DNA of 64,000 nt from Mycoemilia scoparia (Eukaryota > Kickxellomycota > Kickxellomycetes > Kickxellales > Kickxellaceae), in the NCBI GenBank assembly GCA_027575805.1, contig JANBPU010000021.1, positions 96,066 to 160,065 on the forward strand. The letters run 5' to 3'. A program made the translations under genes and the position numbers. Under the pieces are notes generated by a model. It did not search any database, was not told the origin of the DNA, and saw only the letters and a list, made by a program, of their open reading frames with translations. Shown here in pieces: positions 10,930 through 22,856 of this stretch. Positions within the stretch are counted from its first letter, which is position 1; each line of letters starts with the position of its first letter.

Positions 10930-11824
10930 ATGTAAACCTATAAACAGAGGATATAAAAAGGTTTGATATTTAAATTCATTTAGATTTTTAAAAGGAAAAA
11001 CACTTGTGGATCTGAAAAGGACCAAGATGAGGTTTTATGGATTTATGCTTGGAATTATAGGAGCCTAGTGCATAATGAATCAGTCATGCATGAGCTAGTA
11101 TGCTTTCTTTCTATACAACAGAACAAAATTATATGCAAAAAAATCAAATATCTCCTATTATATATTTGCAAAGACAGCGTACACAAATGCTTGTACCATT
11201 AAAACAATTTGATTTTGCCACACGCTCATGAAACCTTGCCACAAATCTATTTTACAAAGAAAATTTCAGCCAATTTCAGTAAAGCTAATATCTGGCAAAT
11301 ACTTTTTGAAAAAATCAACGTGTCTCTTTCCTAGTTTAAAAATGATAAATTTGGTGATTGGTTATGCAGAACGAATACTCTGATTTTTGCTTTCCCTAAA
11401 AATTTAAATAATCAATTTTAGAGAAGAGTAACAAAGAGCTTTAGTGGCTGTAAGAGGCTGAACTTGAGTTTGCCTAGAAGCTAAGCTGATTTGGTTATCG
11501 AGCAGGCTCCAAAAGTCTCAATTTAGTTATTTTTTCACATTAATAATGTTGATTATTTTTAAAGCTATGTATAAAGCAATATACTAGTTCAAAACATTAG
11601 ATACCATAGCATGAAATGTTTTAAAGGACTTGGGTGAATGAGCAGACCTTGAATTTACATATCAACAAACTATAATTTAATTGAGTTTTTAATGCAAAAT
11701 GTTAAAGGGCTTATGTATTATAAATGTATTTCAATAAAATGTTGATTTTCCACATTGGTCGTATATATATAAAATAAATCACGTATAAAGTAATGTTCTT
11801 TTCAACATATATCGCTATAACCCC
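10930..11824. other. Gene-free stretch between p67phox-like gene and RIB4
   Basis: About 0.9 kb of AT-rich sequence with frequent stops in all frames. It should contain the 5' region of the p67phox-like gene and the 3' UTR of RIB4. I see no RNA gene, transposon end or long repeat in it. Confidence 0.5.
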
Positions 11825-12442
11825 TTAGAGCTTCAGCAGTGCCATTTCCACAGCAGCAGCACCCCAGTCGGCACCGTGGTTGTGGCCCTCGTTCTGGTTT
11901 TGGCCAGCAATTCCAGCACGTTCCTTGGCTTGCTCATCAGTAAGACACGTCAAAACGCCAAAGATGCAAGGAATCCCAGTATCAAGAGAAACGCGCATAA
12001 TTCCATTGGAGGTTGCATCAGCGATATATTCAAAGTGCATGGTACTACCCTTAATTAAAACACCAATACAAATGGCAACATCAAACGGTTTATACTGGAT
12101 AGCTGAGCTTGCTCCTTTTACAGAACCTGCGGGAGAGGATGCGGGCTGGGGAGAATTGATTCCCATCGAGAGAAGGTCGTTGCTAGGTACAAGCTGTTGT
12201 TGGCTCTGCTTGAGAAGAATCTGGGTAGCTGATGGGAGTTCATATGCGCCAGGTACATCCTTCAATACGATATTTTCGGGCTTAACCTTATATTTTTCGA
12301 TCATCGTTTTCTTTGCACCCTCTACTAGGGGTGTGATGATTTCAGAATTCCATCTAGCATGGACAATAAGAACACGAAGGTTTGATCCGTCTAGTGCTTG
12401 GCTTGATTCTTTTACACCCTTGACGAAGTCTTTTCCGGCCAT
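11825..12442 (-). CDS. RIB4: 6,7-dimethyl-8-ribityllumazine synthase (lumazine synthase)
   Basis: Catalyses the penultimate step of riboflavin synthesis, joining 5-amino-6-ribitylaminouracil and 3,4-dihydroxybutanone phosphate. Single exon, 205 residues from the ATG at 12442 (MAGKDFVKGVKES). An in-frame extension upstream of this Met is hydrophobic and has no ATG, so it was rejected. Motifs in order: RVLIVHARWNSEIITPLVEGA, VPGAYELP, FDVAICIGVLIKGSTMHFEYIAD with the catalytic His, and GVLTCLTDEQAKERAG. The end (NHGADWGAAAVEMALLKL) matches the family C-terminus. A Ser/Pro/Gln-rich insertion of about 30 residues after the AYELP helix is a loop seen in fungal enzymes. The protein is cytosolic and forms an oligomer in this family. 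Confidence 0.95.
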   Translation of the reverse strand: MAGKDFVKGVKESSQALDGSNLRVLIVHARWNSEIITPLVEGAKKTMIEKYKVKPENIVLKDVPGAYELPSATQILLKQSQQQLVPSNDLLSMGINSPQPASSPAGSVKGASSAIQYKPFDVAICIGVLIKGSTMHFEYIADATSNGIMRVSLDTGIPCIFGVLTCLTDEQAKERAGIAGQNQNEGHNHGADWGAAAVEMALLKL

Positions 12443-14099
12443 GATGTTTTTTTGATTTTTATGTACAGAGAAAATATATAATTGTGTATATATAATAAAA
12501 TGAAAGCAGTAAAAGTAGAGACAAGAAGCAAGAGGGACAGACACAAAGATCGACCTATGACAGTATATTAATTTCTTTATGGCTTGTTTACGTAGCTTTA
12601 ATAATAAAGCTATCCTATTTGCTGGACCAGATCAAGGGTGCTGATAACCTTGTCAGATTATCGGGTGATCAACAGATCCCGAGTATAACCAAGAAAATTT
12701 GGAATCAGATTTCAATTATTACAAATGGCTTACAAATTCCAATGTAATGCCTATGGTAGATAGCTAGAGTTATCAATTGTACACCTTGATATTCAAAAGC
12801 TGCATAGGATTAAAATAAAAAGTTTAACCTACCATGAATATAACCATACTGTAACATGAAACAATTCAAACTAATTGCTATACCATGTGTTTCCAAAATA
12901 CACACATTATTATCGCTATATAGTAACTACTGGCTAGCAACAAGATGATTTTGTATCTTGGACCGAAAAGGATCTTATGCTTCCATGGGCGAGAGAGCAT
13001 CCAGTCAACATCATCCTTTCTAATTCAAAGTCATAAAGGGGATAATTTAATATCGTTACTAATACATTTATCATCATCACCACCACTCCCTGGAGAATAA
13101 AAAACAAAACACATTAATGATTAAACTCATGAGAATTAGAAAGGATATTTCGCAATTATTTCAGAATAATAAAAGCATGTAGCTTCAACAATGTTAAATA
13201 ATACTTGAAACAAATTCTGGTCCTTAAGTCCTGAGAAATAGCGTATGATACAATACTTAAAAGGCACACCATCAAGCCATAATAGCTTCCAAGTAGATTG
13301 TTAGCCAAGGAATTATGAATACAAATGAAGTATAGCTGAAGGTATCAAGCCATAGCAGTTAAATCATATGTGGCTGTGACAGCGATGTTAATGAATAGGA
13401 TCCTAAAACAAAAATCTCTTGCAGAAGAAAGTATACGATATAGGCAGAATGAGAATAAAATGATGATGATAGTGTTGATGGGAATGTAGAGCAAAATAAG
13501 CATGGCAATGAAATATGGCAATATCTAATGGTGATACAAGACTGACTACTTATCAGTGAGATATAAATTCTAAGCTAATACTATAAATATGGGGGCTACA
13601 GCCGTACAAACAACACTGAGTTGAACTGTCAGGTTGCAGAATTGGCAATATTATTTCGTAAATCATTGTAACTTTTCCAAAAACCTGCACATAATCATCA
13701 ACAGCTTTAACAGGTATTAGTATTGATAACACTCTAAAAGGATAGTAGTGTCAAGAAACAAATGATATATATTGAAACAGGTATGAGGAAATATTAACGG
13801 AGGTTCCGTTGAAGCAGAAGAAACAGCTTTAATCGGATTTACGGAGATGAAGGTAAATGTACAAAGATAGAGATCAAAGCTCCAAATGGAAAGGAATGAG
13901 AATTTGCAAAAAAAAGAGTGTTGGGAAAGTGGATAAGTGATAATATAATAAAATCGACATAATAGTGAAGCTGTGTATGTAGAGAGTGATGACTCAATTG
14001 AATTCTTGATTCCAACATGAAGTTTTGACCGCAGCCACTGGAACCAAAGACGTTATTAGTTTCATTTACGCTCATTAAAAAAGATTGTTCTATATGGCC

Positions 14100-14228
14100 A
14101 AAGTTCACAAGGCCGTTGGCAAAATGGGTGACCAGGAGTTGCATAAAGAATAGCTGGTGACTGAACCAAAATCTGAGGACCCATTTCTGCCTACAATATG
14201 CTTGTTCCAAGTGAAATCTTCCCATGTT
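14100..14228 (+). repeat. Dispersed repeat R2, copy B
   Basis: Starts AAAGTTCACAAGGCCGTTGGC, continues AAAATGGGTGACCAGGAGTTGCAT, and ends near AAGTGAAATCTTCCCATG. It aligns along its length with the copies at 9441 and 32003, with substitutions and small indels. Its reading frame is broken by a stop soon after ELHKE, unlike copies A and C. Confidence 0.6.
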
Positions 14229-14584
14229 ACTGCTAGAGTCTAACCTATTCGACATTAACGGTTTTTCTTGATTTATCCATAAATCAAAGTTTGCTTATTT
14301 ATTTTTGAATTCAAAAAAGATAAAGCAATACAATGTATTCAAAGCCTTTTCAAAGCAATAAAGAATCTGGGTAAAAAGCATGTTCTAACGTTCTGTTTAC
14401 TTTGGTCTAACCTGCTCATTCTCAGGATTGAAAGTAGTTTTGAAAATATAAACACGTGAATCCTTTTTTGAGATAATTTTTGTTGTACTTTTGCTACAAT
14501 TTTATTGACCAAAGTAGCGGGTAAGCTTGCTTGAAGTGATTTTCCATCTTCTCTGTCTTTAACTCATATCTTTGGCCAAACAAT

Positions 14585-14665
14585 TTCACCAAACATGCTG
14601 TTTTTTTGGTGACTATGAGGATCCGTCGGAGGATCCGTTAAAACGGAAACGCCGTAACTCCCGTC
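14585..14665. promoter_or_regulatory. Palindrome and CCG/CGG cluster, possible regulatory site
   Basis: TTTCACCAAA at 14585-14594 is matched by TTTGGTGA at 14606-14613 as an inverted repeat. A direct repeat of GGATCCG follows at 14619-14637, then the palindrome CCGTTAAAACGG at about 14635-14646 and further CCG triplets. Such triplets resemble half-sites for Zn2Cys6 regulators, which in fungi control drug pumps. The only gene in range is the ABC transporter about 1 kb downstream. Function is a guess. Confidence 0.25.
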
Positions 14666-15662
14666 GCCCCTACTCTATTGTCCTTTTTTGTGCGCTTTTT
14701 TTCAGGGGGAATTTTTTGGTAGACAGCAGCTCTATGTGGCTTTCAGCCTTTATTTCCCATACAACAAGAGTCAGCAACAAACTTTATGAGGAAAAGAAGA
14801 ATTAAACGATTAAAGTAAAGCGTTTGTTTAACAAAGGTATGGTAGCCAAAAGTTTAAAACCCTTTCACAGCAGGAGAGGCACGCAAGATAGTCAGGGGGA
14901 GAGAAGGAACAGGGTCTTGTTTACCTGCATAAGTTGATATGACCTGGATTGGGTCCTGCATTAAACACAATCTTTGAAATAAACATTGTGCATGTCCCTT
15001 TGCTTTCTCTCTCTCCCCCCCCCCCCATATGACTAGTTTAAAAATTGGACAGTATCGTGTTTATACAGCCAATACAGTGTTTGGGGGAGTGGTAAAGGCG
15101 GATAATACCAAACAAAGGGCTGGATAGAACGATGGATGTTGTCATACAAGGATTTTCGCACAGGGGTGTAAATTAAACAAGATTGTGTGGTAATGGAGAC
15201 CCCATAGCGCCTGCTTATTCTTATTTCCGTGGATACCGAGATGTCTGTTGCCGCCATGCCTTCCACAATACATGTGGTCAAACTTGTGATGAATATGTTG
15301 TTGCTAATGACGATAATATCAGGAGAAAGTTATTGTTTTTGTTGATTATAATAGTGCCGATTCAGCTACAAGCTGTGTGGTGTTGCTGGTGGTTTAAATA
15401 TCATTCGTTTCTAGCCGCCAACCAAAAGGTATAAATGTCTTGACGACTTCCTCCCTGAATTCTAGGTTTTGAATCCCTTTACAAGATTTCCCTTTTATTT
15501 CCTCCATATATATATATATATATATCAACCTGTCTATATATACATATCCCAAGTACAATCTCTACAGCTACTATAGATCTTTATTATATTTAAATACTTT
15601 TTGATTATTTTTTATAACTCTTTTGTATCGTTATTTTGTTCACTCCAAAACATCGGCGCATT

Positions 15663-18600
15663 ATGACTTCGGAAGGTTATAATAAAAATAGTCACAATAG
15701 CCCGAGTGGGGATAGTAGCAATAACGAAACACCACTGGGTAGCCGCTCACAGCTGCCTGTTACTACCAGCAACGCTAATGCCCAAAGAGACGTCGCTGCA
15801 GCCAGTATAGCTACCACCGAGACTGAAGGCAGTATTCATCAGCTCAAAGACGGCAGTAACACTAAATCTGGTACCGCAAGCAAAGGTATTGATGAGAAAC
15901 TCGACGGTATCCACCAAATCGACGACGATGATATCGACTTGGAAGAAGTCGATAAAATCCCTGAAGAAATTTTGCGGCCAACCAAGATTCCCGATTCCAG
16001 TGACAGCGGTTCAAGCTTAGATGAAAAGAAACAGAGCAAGAAGCAGCAATCCAAGAAGAAAAAGAAGAAGGGCGGTGGTGGATTTATGGCCAAACTGACT
16101 GGCGAAAAAATCATTCAAAAAGAGGCTGGCGTAAACCTATCTGGTAAGCACAGCAGCTCCGGTGACGACGACGACGGCGATGGTGAGAGTGAGGCCAAAG
16201 GCAAAATCTTGGATTTACCACCAGTCAAGTTTTCCAAGCTATTCCAATATTCCGACAAAACCGACAGGCTCCTTATGCTAATCGGTACAGTCTGTGCCCT
16301 CATAGTTGGTGTAGCAACCCCTGTCATGACCATCGTATTTGCGGGGCTCATGGGGGATTTCACAGACTATGCCATTCTCAAATTTGAAAAGCATGACGAA
16401 GATGGAGCCAACCACCTTTTGATGCACTCGGCCAGAAAATATTGTCTATATTTCTTGATCATTGGTCTTGTCATGTTGGTCTGTGGTTATATCATGCATG
16501 CCACTTGGACAATAACGTCCGAGCGCCAAGGTTTCCATATTCGCAACCTGTATTATAAGTCTATATTGAGGCAAGATATTGGGTGGTTCGATACAATTGC
16601 TACTGGCGATTTGACTACTCGTATTTCTGGAGATGTTAATATGATCCAGGATGCGGTTGGAGATAAAGTCGGATTTACATTGCAATTCGTGGCAACATTT
16701 ATTTCGGCCTTCATTATTGCTTTTGCAAAGGGTTGGAAATTGGCCTTTGTCATGTGCGGGGTTCTGCCGCTCCTTGTGTTGACTGCTTGGATCATGGGCA
16801 AAGTCATTGCCAGGTGGATGTCGATGGGGCAAGACTTTTATGCTGAAGCTGGTGCTGTTGCCGACGAGGTTTTGTCGAGTATCCGTACAGTTATGGCCTT
16901 CAATGCCCAAGAGCTTGAGCTTGCCAGATATGAAAAGAAAATCAGAGTTGCTTATTATTTTGGTAAAAATAAGGGTCTAGTCCTGGGCGTTGGTGTCGGC
17001 TTCATTATGTTCTTTATTTACGGAATTTATGCGATTGGATTCTGGTTCGGGTCTACTAGAATTGTGGCTGGCGAATATGACATGGCCAAAGTACTTAATG
17101 TCTTTATGGCCCTGCTTATCGGTAGCTTCACACTCAGTGGTGTGGCTCCCAATTTATCGATCATATCAAGCGGACAGGGTGCGGCTGCCCGTGTTTTCTA
17201 TATTATCGAACGAGAATCACCAATCGATGCAGTTGATGACACCAAGGGTATCAAGATTGATGCTGAAAGCGGACAACGTCTTGAGGGCAATATTGAATTT
17301 AGAGATGTGCACTTCCGTTATCCATCCAGACCAGACGTCAAGATCTTGCATGGTTTCAATTTGGACATCAAGAAGGGTCAAAAGATTGCACTGGTGGGCG
17401 AATCTGGGTGTGGTAAATCTACAACCATTGGTTTGATTGAGCGTTTCTATGATCCCGAAGGCGGCGATATTATTGTTGATGGCATTAATGTCAAGGAATA
17501 TAATGTTCGGTCTCTTCGTCAGCAGATTGGTATTGTCACCCAAGAGCCTGTATTGTTCAGCACCTCGATCCACCAGAATATCGTGTGGGGAGCTATTGAT
17601 CCCGAAAACAATCCTCCAACCCAGGAAGAAGTTATTGCCGCGGCCAAGGCGGCCAATGCTCATGATTTCATTTCTTCTCTCCCTGATGGGTATGATACTT
17701 TGGTTGGTGAAAGTGGCGCCCTATTGTCTGGTGGCCAGAAGCAACGTATTGCAATTGCCAGAGCTCTGATTCGTAACCCCAGCATCTTGCTGCTTGATGA
17801 AGCTACATCTGCTCTTGACACTGAGTCTGAGAAGCTTGTCCAGGATGCTTTGGACCGTATTTCGGCTAGTCGCACCACTATCTCCATTGCTCACCGCTTG
17901 TCTACCATTCGTCACTGTGACCAAATCTATGTTGTCAAAAAGGGCGTTGTGTCCGAACATGGTACTCATGACAGTTTAGTTGCGAAAGGTGGTCAGTATG
18001 CATCAATGGTAAAGGCTCAAGAGCTTCGCCAGGCTGTCAGAGTTGATGGGCAGGGTGGCGAAGAGGTCGAAGAGAAGGCTGTTGAGGATCTTATCCGTGA
18101 AGAACAGGAGCGTGCTCGCAAGGCTGCCAGAAGAACAAGTACTCGTCGTTCTTTGGCTAACTCTCTAGGTAATAATTTGGAAGCTGGTGGTGATAATGGC
18201 AAACAAGTTGGCCTTGTCTTTGAACAAAAGGCTGAGCCAACCTCGTATACACCAAAGAACATTGTTGAAATTTATAAGCGCAACCTGAGGTTCCTCAAAA
18301 TCTGGATTGTTGCAGGTGGGTTTGCACTAATCGATGGTGCCGTCATGCCATGCTTCACCCTCCTGTTTGCCCGTATGCTTAACGTATTTGCCAGCACTGA
18401 TAAGGAATACATCAAGGACAAGACTCGCCTTTATGCTCCGATGTTCTTGATCTTCTCAGTAGTTGGATTCTTTGCCATCTTTGGTCGATTTGCCCTATTT
18501 GGTATTGGCTCGGAAGTACTTACCCGCCAAATCCGCTACCACACATTCAAGACTCTTTTGCGACAAGATGCTGGATTCTTTGATGATGAAAAGAACGGAA

Positions 18601-20012
18601 CTGGCGCACTTACTGCCCAGCTGTCGACCGATGCCGAGGATGTCAACAAGGTTGGGTCCTATGCTCTTCCTCAATTGGTATCCAGTATCTCTACTCTCAT
18701 CACCGGTATTGTAATTTCGTTCGTTGCTGATTGGAAGTTATCTCTCATCGCCCTGGCCTGTCTTCCTATCCTTGGTTTTGCCAATTACTTACAGACTGTT
18801 GCTACCAGACAGTCATCAGAGGCCCTCAAGTCTTCGTATGAATTATCTGGCCAAGCCGCTGCAGAAACAATCACCAACATCAAGACTGTGACTACACTTA
18901 GCCGCGAACACACATTCATCAAGATCTTTTATGACTACAATAATGAGCCACACCAGGGTTCAATGAAATCGACTTGGTACGCTTCGCTTGGTTATGGCTT
19001 CTCTCAAGCTGCATTGCTATTGGTATTTGGCCTGATCTTCTACACCGGCGCTCTGTTTGTTACCAAGCAAGGAATGGATATCCAAGATATGTTCAATGTT
19101 CTTTATGCCACAATGTTTATGGCTCTTTCTATTGGCCAGCTCTCGCAATTTGCTACAATATATACCAAGGGAATTGTGGCTGCCGACGCAATCATTCGCC
19201 TATGGGACAGAAAGACTGGTATTGACGGGACCTTGGATGAAGGTGAAACTGCTGCCGCTAACCAATTTGAAGGAAGAGTTGAAATTGAAGATGTCGAGTT
19301 TGCCTATCCCATCAGGCCCAAGGCCAAGATTCTCAGGGGCATCACATTTGAAGCCAAGCCTGGCCAGACTGTTGCCTTAGTTGGTGGCTCAGGGTCCGGA
19401 AAATCCACCAGTATTGCTCTTATCCAACGTCTCTATGATGTACTTTCTGGCCATGTATTTGTTGAAGACATTGATGTCCGTAACTGGAATATCAAGAAAC
19501 TTCGTGACAACATGTCGATTGTCAGCCAAGAGCCCACCCTTTTTAATCTAACTGTTGCTGAAAATGTTTCCTATGGTAAACCAGGTGCCACTCAGCAAGA
19601 TATTGAGCAGGCATGTAAGGAGGCCAATATTTACAACTTTATTGCATCTTTGCCAGATGGATTTGATACTCAAGTTGGACAGAAGGGCGGCAGATTATCT
19701 GGTGGTCAGAAACAAAGAATTGCTATTGCCAGAGCTATGGTACGCAAACCCCGGTTATTGCTGTTGGATGAGGCAACTTCAGCTCTTGATTCTGAATCTG
19801 AAAAGGTAGTCCAAAAGGTGCTGGATAAAGCCAAGCTTGGTCGTACCACTGTTACAATTGCTCATCGTTTGTCGACTATTCAAGATTCGGATCTTATTTG
19901 TGTGTTCCAGCGCGGTGAGATTGTTGAAAGAGGAACTCACGATGAATTGCTTAAGCTCAAGGGTGTATACTCCGGATTGGTTCGCCAGCAATCACTTGAG
20001 GTTTCTCACTAA
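15663..20012 (+). CDS. ABCB-type full-length multidrug / peptide exporter (P-glycoprotein-like)
   Basis: An ATP-driven membrane exporter with TMD-NBD-TMD-NBD order, 1449 residues in one exon. I start at the ATG at 15663; the in-frame extension to 15636 has only a TTG. Residues 1-190 are a Ser/Asp/Lys-rich cytosolic tail including a Lys run (QSKKKKKKGGGG). TMD1 covers about 200-520. NBD1 has Walker A GESGCGKST near 578, the signature LSGGQKQR and Walker B SILLLDEATSALD. A charged linker (about 790-860) precedes TMD2. NBD2 has Walker A GGSGSGKST near 1241, a second LSGGQKQR and LLLLDEATSALD. Both sites keep the Glu after Walker B, so both look catalytically competent. Codon use is more GC-rich than in neighbouring genes, suggesting high expression. 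Substrates cannot be told from the sequence. Confidence 0.95.
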   Translation: MTSEGYNKNSHNSPSGDSSNNETPLGSRSQLPVTTSNANAQRDVAAASIATTETEGSIHQLKDGSNTKSGTASKGIDEKLDGIHQIDDDDIDLEEVDKIPEEILRPTKIPDSSDSGSSLDEKKQSKKQQSKKKKKKGGGGFMAKLTGEKIIQKEAGVNLSGKHSSSGDDDDGDGESEAKGKILDLPPVKFSKLFQYSDKTDRLLMLIGTVCALIVGVATPVMTIVFAGLMGDFTDYAILKFEKHDEDGANHLLMHSARKYCLYFLIIGLVMLVCGYIMHATWTITSERQGFHIRNLYYKSILRQDIGWFDTIATGDLTTRISGDVNMIQDAVGDKVGFTLQFVATFISAFIIAFAKGWKLAFVMCGVLPLLVLTAWIMGKVIARWMSMGQDFYAEAGAVADEVLSSIRTVMAFNAQELELARYEKKIRVAYYFGKNKGLVLGVGVGFIMFFIYGIYAIGFWFGSTRIVAGEYDMAKVLNVFMALLIGSFTLSGVAPNLSIISSGQGAAARVFYIIERESPIDAVDDTKGIKIDAESGQRLEGNIEFRDVHFRYPSRPDVKILHGFNLDIKKGQKIALVGESGCGKSTTIGLIERFYDPEGGDIIVDGINVKEYNVRSLRQQIGIVTQEPVLFSTSIHQNIVWGAIDPENNPPTQEEVIAAAKAANAHDFISSLPDGYDTLVGESGALLSGGQKQRIAIARALIRNPSILLLDEATSALDTESEKLVQDALDRISASRTTISIAHRLSTIRHCDQIYVVKKGVVSEHGTHDSLVAKGGQYASMVKAQELRQAVRVDGQGGEEVEEKAVEDLIREEQERARKAARRTSTRRSLANSLGNNLEAGGDNGKQVGLVFEQKAEPTSYTPKNIVEIYKRNLRFLKIWIVAGGFALIDGAVMPCFTLLFARMLNVFASTDKEYIKDKTRLYAPMFLIFSVVGFFAIFGRFALFGIGSEVLTRQIRYHTFKTLLRQDAGFFDDEKNGTGALTAQLSTDAEDVNKVGSYALPQLVSSISTLITGIVISFVADWKLSLIALACLPILGFANYLQTVATRQSSEALKSSYELSGQAAAETITNIKTVTTLSREHTFIKIFYDYNNEPHQGSMKSTWYASLGYGFSQAALLLVFGLIFYTGALFVTKQGMDIQDMFNVLYATMFMALSIGQLSQFATIYTKGIVAADAIIRLWDRKTGIDGTLDEGETAAANQFEGRVEIEDVEFAYPIRPKAKILRGITFEAKPGQTVALVGGSGSGKSTSIALIQRLYDVLSGHVFVEDIDVRNWNIKKLRDNMSIVSQEPTLFNLTVAENVSYGKPGATQQDIEQACKEANIYNFIASLPDGFDTQVGQKGGRLSGGQKQRIAIARAMVRKPRLLLLDEATSALDSESEKVVQKVLDKAKLGRTTVTIAHRLSTIQDSDLICVFQRGEIVERGTHDELLKLKGVYSGLVRQQSLEVSH

Positions 20013-20375
20013 ATTTTACTATTTGTTATTTCTTTATTTTCTTAAAGCATATGCACACATGGCTATCTCATTTATTTGTTGATGTTAGTAATGTATTTAA
20101 GCCTTTTCATTACATCGTTATAGATTGGGAGAAATTGCTTTTTTAATTTTCTGTTTGTGTTTTTTTGATGTTACAAAATACCACACAAAGGTAGTACACA
20201 CATACGCACATGTAAATGTTATAAGAAAACTCCATTGACTATAATAATTTTGGTCAGTTACACAAATTCTCAATTTAGAGCCTAATTAATATATACCACA
20301 GACTAGATATGAGGCGATATTTACGTTTATTACAGTACGAGGAGCTAAAGCACTCATCCAAATATATACTATTAA

Positions 20376-22856
20376 TTAAGGTTGTGCTAAACATGTCACT
20401 GCAAGCTTTATTAGCTGCAATGTCGTTTCAATACTTTCTCGTTGAGAATTGATAAAATCAAGCTTCTCTGGGTTGCATTGATCATCGTAGAAGGTGATCT
20501 CGTTCTCTATCCCAGAAATCACTCGCTGCTCAAATATATTTATTGCTGAGCTCAGCTCTTGAATGGTTCCATATACTTCACCATCTTTAATGGTATCATT
20601 CACCGTGATAGTAACAACCTCTTTATTGTCAGGTAGATTTGATTGTTTGTTATCTGTAACACCAGTATTATTGGGTGTTTGTATTGACAGGACTTTGGAA
20701 TAAAAACCACTGACAGTTCTGCACAACAGCTGATGCATTTCAATACATAAATCCGACCATACTTGCGCGTCTGTTTCATGTTCTTCAAACTGGTTCCTTA
20801 TTTTTATAGCCTTGAACAGCGTAATAAGCGTGGATAAGCTTGTTGATTGTAGTGCCAGTTTTTGAGCTTTAGCACTCAAGTCAGCGGAGCTGACTTTGTA
20901 ACGATTGATTATGTCCTTGTGGAGTACTGTGGCTGCAAGAATATCAGATTTTATGTTCTAAAACCAGTAGGAGAATACATTAGCTAAATTGCAAATAGCC
21001 TAGATTCATAAGATAGTGATATTTTCTAATTACCTCACAAAAGCTTTGTCTTAACCTGGACGGCAACTTCCATATCATTGAAATAAGTTCATTAACTAGA
21101 GAATCTTCGCTTATACTCTCCTGGTACGAAAGAATTGTCATCTAAAAGTTAGATTAGAAAGTGAGATAAAATGCCATGCCTACTCTTATTAACAATATTT
21201 ATAAATAATAAAAAGATCGGCATACCATGTGAAGGAATGTGGAGATTGGGTTTATAATATTCTGTTGTACAAGTGTGTCTTGATTTTTGTATACCAGTGT
21301 GTACAATGTTGATATTAAATGTATCGGACGATCGATTTTAGTAAGCGCGCCAAATCTTTGATAACCGGTTCCAATGAATCCAAGAAAAATGGAGCTGTTT
21401 GGTGTTCCTTTTTCTGTGGTTTGGGGAGAAAATAATCATAGTTAGTATATGTATGGTATGGATACATTTAATTGCTTTGTTTTTAGTGCTTAGTTACCTA
21501 TACAGTTAGCAATGTCTATGCACAATGCTCGTAATAAAAAGTTGACAAATTCGATTCGGCCATTAAGCAGCTTCAATTCTTCCTCTATACCGATATTTGT
21601 TTCCTATTAATATGGTTTAATAACTCGGGTTTAACAAATATAATGTATACCATGCATATGAAATTATGATCAGTTGTAGTTCATGTGGGGGTACCTCATC
21701 ATTTTCTGGAAAGCTCAGAAGTTCTGCTATACAGGTAATAAAATCTTGCGAACCTTTTCCAAACATTTTGTTTAAAGTCGGGAATAACCATAGGTTCAAG
21801 TTGGTTGTCTTTTCTAATCTTGAATAATATGATATGATATAGTGTTGGTTTTCGATTAATCTTAGCACCTCATCCTTAGAAATACTGCTATCGAATCCAT
21901 GAGCTTCTAGAGAATTTTCTGAGAGCATCGACATTGCTGTGACTGCTTGTTTTTTCTTTTCAACTATTTCTGCAACAAGGTCTGATGATGGTCTGAAGAC
22001 CTGGAACATGCCCTTGACTACATCACTAAAGTTATTCGCGGAAAACCTCAGTATAATATTATTAATACCACTATATTATTAATTTCTAACAATCGTAATA
22101 ATCATTGAAAATACTTACTAGTTTGGGTAAAAACCTGGATCATGAATCGAGTTCATAAATTGAATTGCTGCTCGATCTATACAATGATAAAAACTCTTTT
22201 TTAAATAAAGGAAGAGTTGATTGATGAAACAATCAAAGGGCAACACAATATGCTCTTACATTGTTTTTCTTCTGTCAATGTTTCCCCAAGGTGTTGTAAA
22301 GACACCACTGGTATACTCTTATTCTTTAGACCATCAGGATCGGCGTATGCCAGCGCGTATTTTGACTGAAATTCGGCACATTCGATCAGTTTTGGGTTTC
22401 TGATAAATTTCTCGACCAAGTTACTTCTATCCAACATCTCCAAAACGCACAAATCTATAATTAAGACTGAAGCTAATAATTGCTGGAATTAGAAAATGGC
22501 AAAGTGGTTGGTATTATTATGGGTGTTAGGTTGACTCACTCTCTCTCTCTTTGCTGTAATTTAAAGGTGAAGGCGCTGAAGCAGAATTCAATGAAAGATA
22601 TAGCCTAATGCTATGCATTATTGACTCTTGTATGTTTATACTACAGTGATAAGATCCAAGTTGCTTTCTTGGATTTGTCTAGAGGACTTTTATATCTACC
22701 ATTACAGAAAATGCTTCATACACCTATCTGCAGTTTCTTGCCAGCTTTCCCACGATGTGACTGATAGTATATTTTTGCAGGCTTTAATAGTTTGGTAAGA
22801 GGAGTTGAGTAATGCTAATGCGATGCAAATAGTGAGTTACCTATAGATTCAAACAT
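20376..22856 (-). CDS. Multi-exon, all-helical protein of unknown family
   Basis: I do not recognise this gene. The exons I can phase are 22472-22260, 22176-22119, 22025-21695, 21603-21498, 21413-21226, 21141-21034 and 20957-20376. They give about 530 residues ending VTCLAQP before a TAA at 20378. Upstream exons are less certain: one ends at 22540, and a first exon may start at the ATG at 22856. The product is Leu/Ile/Ser-rich with a helical pattern (SVLIIDLCVLEMLDRSNLV; NGRIEFVNFLLRALCIDIAN; DSLVNELISMIWKLPSRLRQ), like an armadillo/HEAT-type solenoid. There are no catalytic motifs, signal peptide or membrane segments. It is convergent with the ABC transporter, 363 bp apart. The reality of the gene is well supported by phase-consistent splice sites; its function is open. 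Confidence 0.6.

Larger units (their letters stand above)
12443..15662. other. 3.2-kb gene-free region upstream of the ABC transporter
   Basis: No coding exon found. It contains repeat R2 copy B (14100-14228) and a cluster of short palindromes and CCG/CGG triplets at 14585-14665. There is also a (CT)n-C13 tract at 15005-15026, a TA microsatellite at 15507-15524, and AT-rich leader sequence before the transporter. Open frames at 13839-14255, 14572-14805 and 15183-15434 have no recognisable domains. Confidence 0.5.

Noticed and set aside
12443..12544. A longer, hydrophobic N-terminus for RIB4 that could pass as a signal peptide
   Set aside because: It has no ATG (only GTG), and lumazine synthases start close to the MAGKDF position.
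15636..15662. An N-terminal extension of the ABC transporter (nine residues)
   Set aside because: It would start at a TTG; the first ATG in frame is at 15663.
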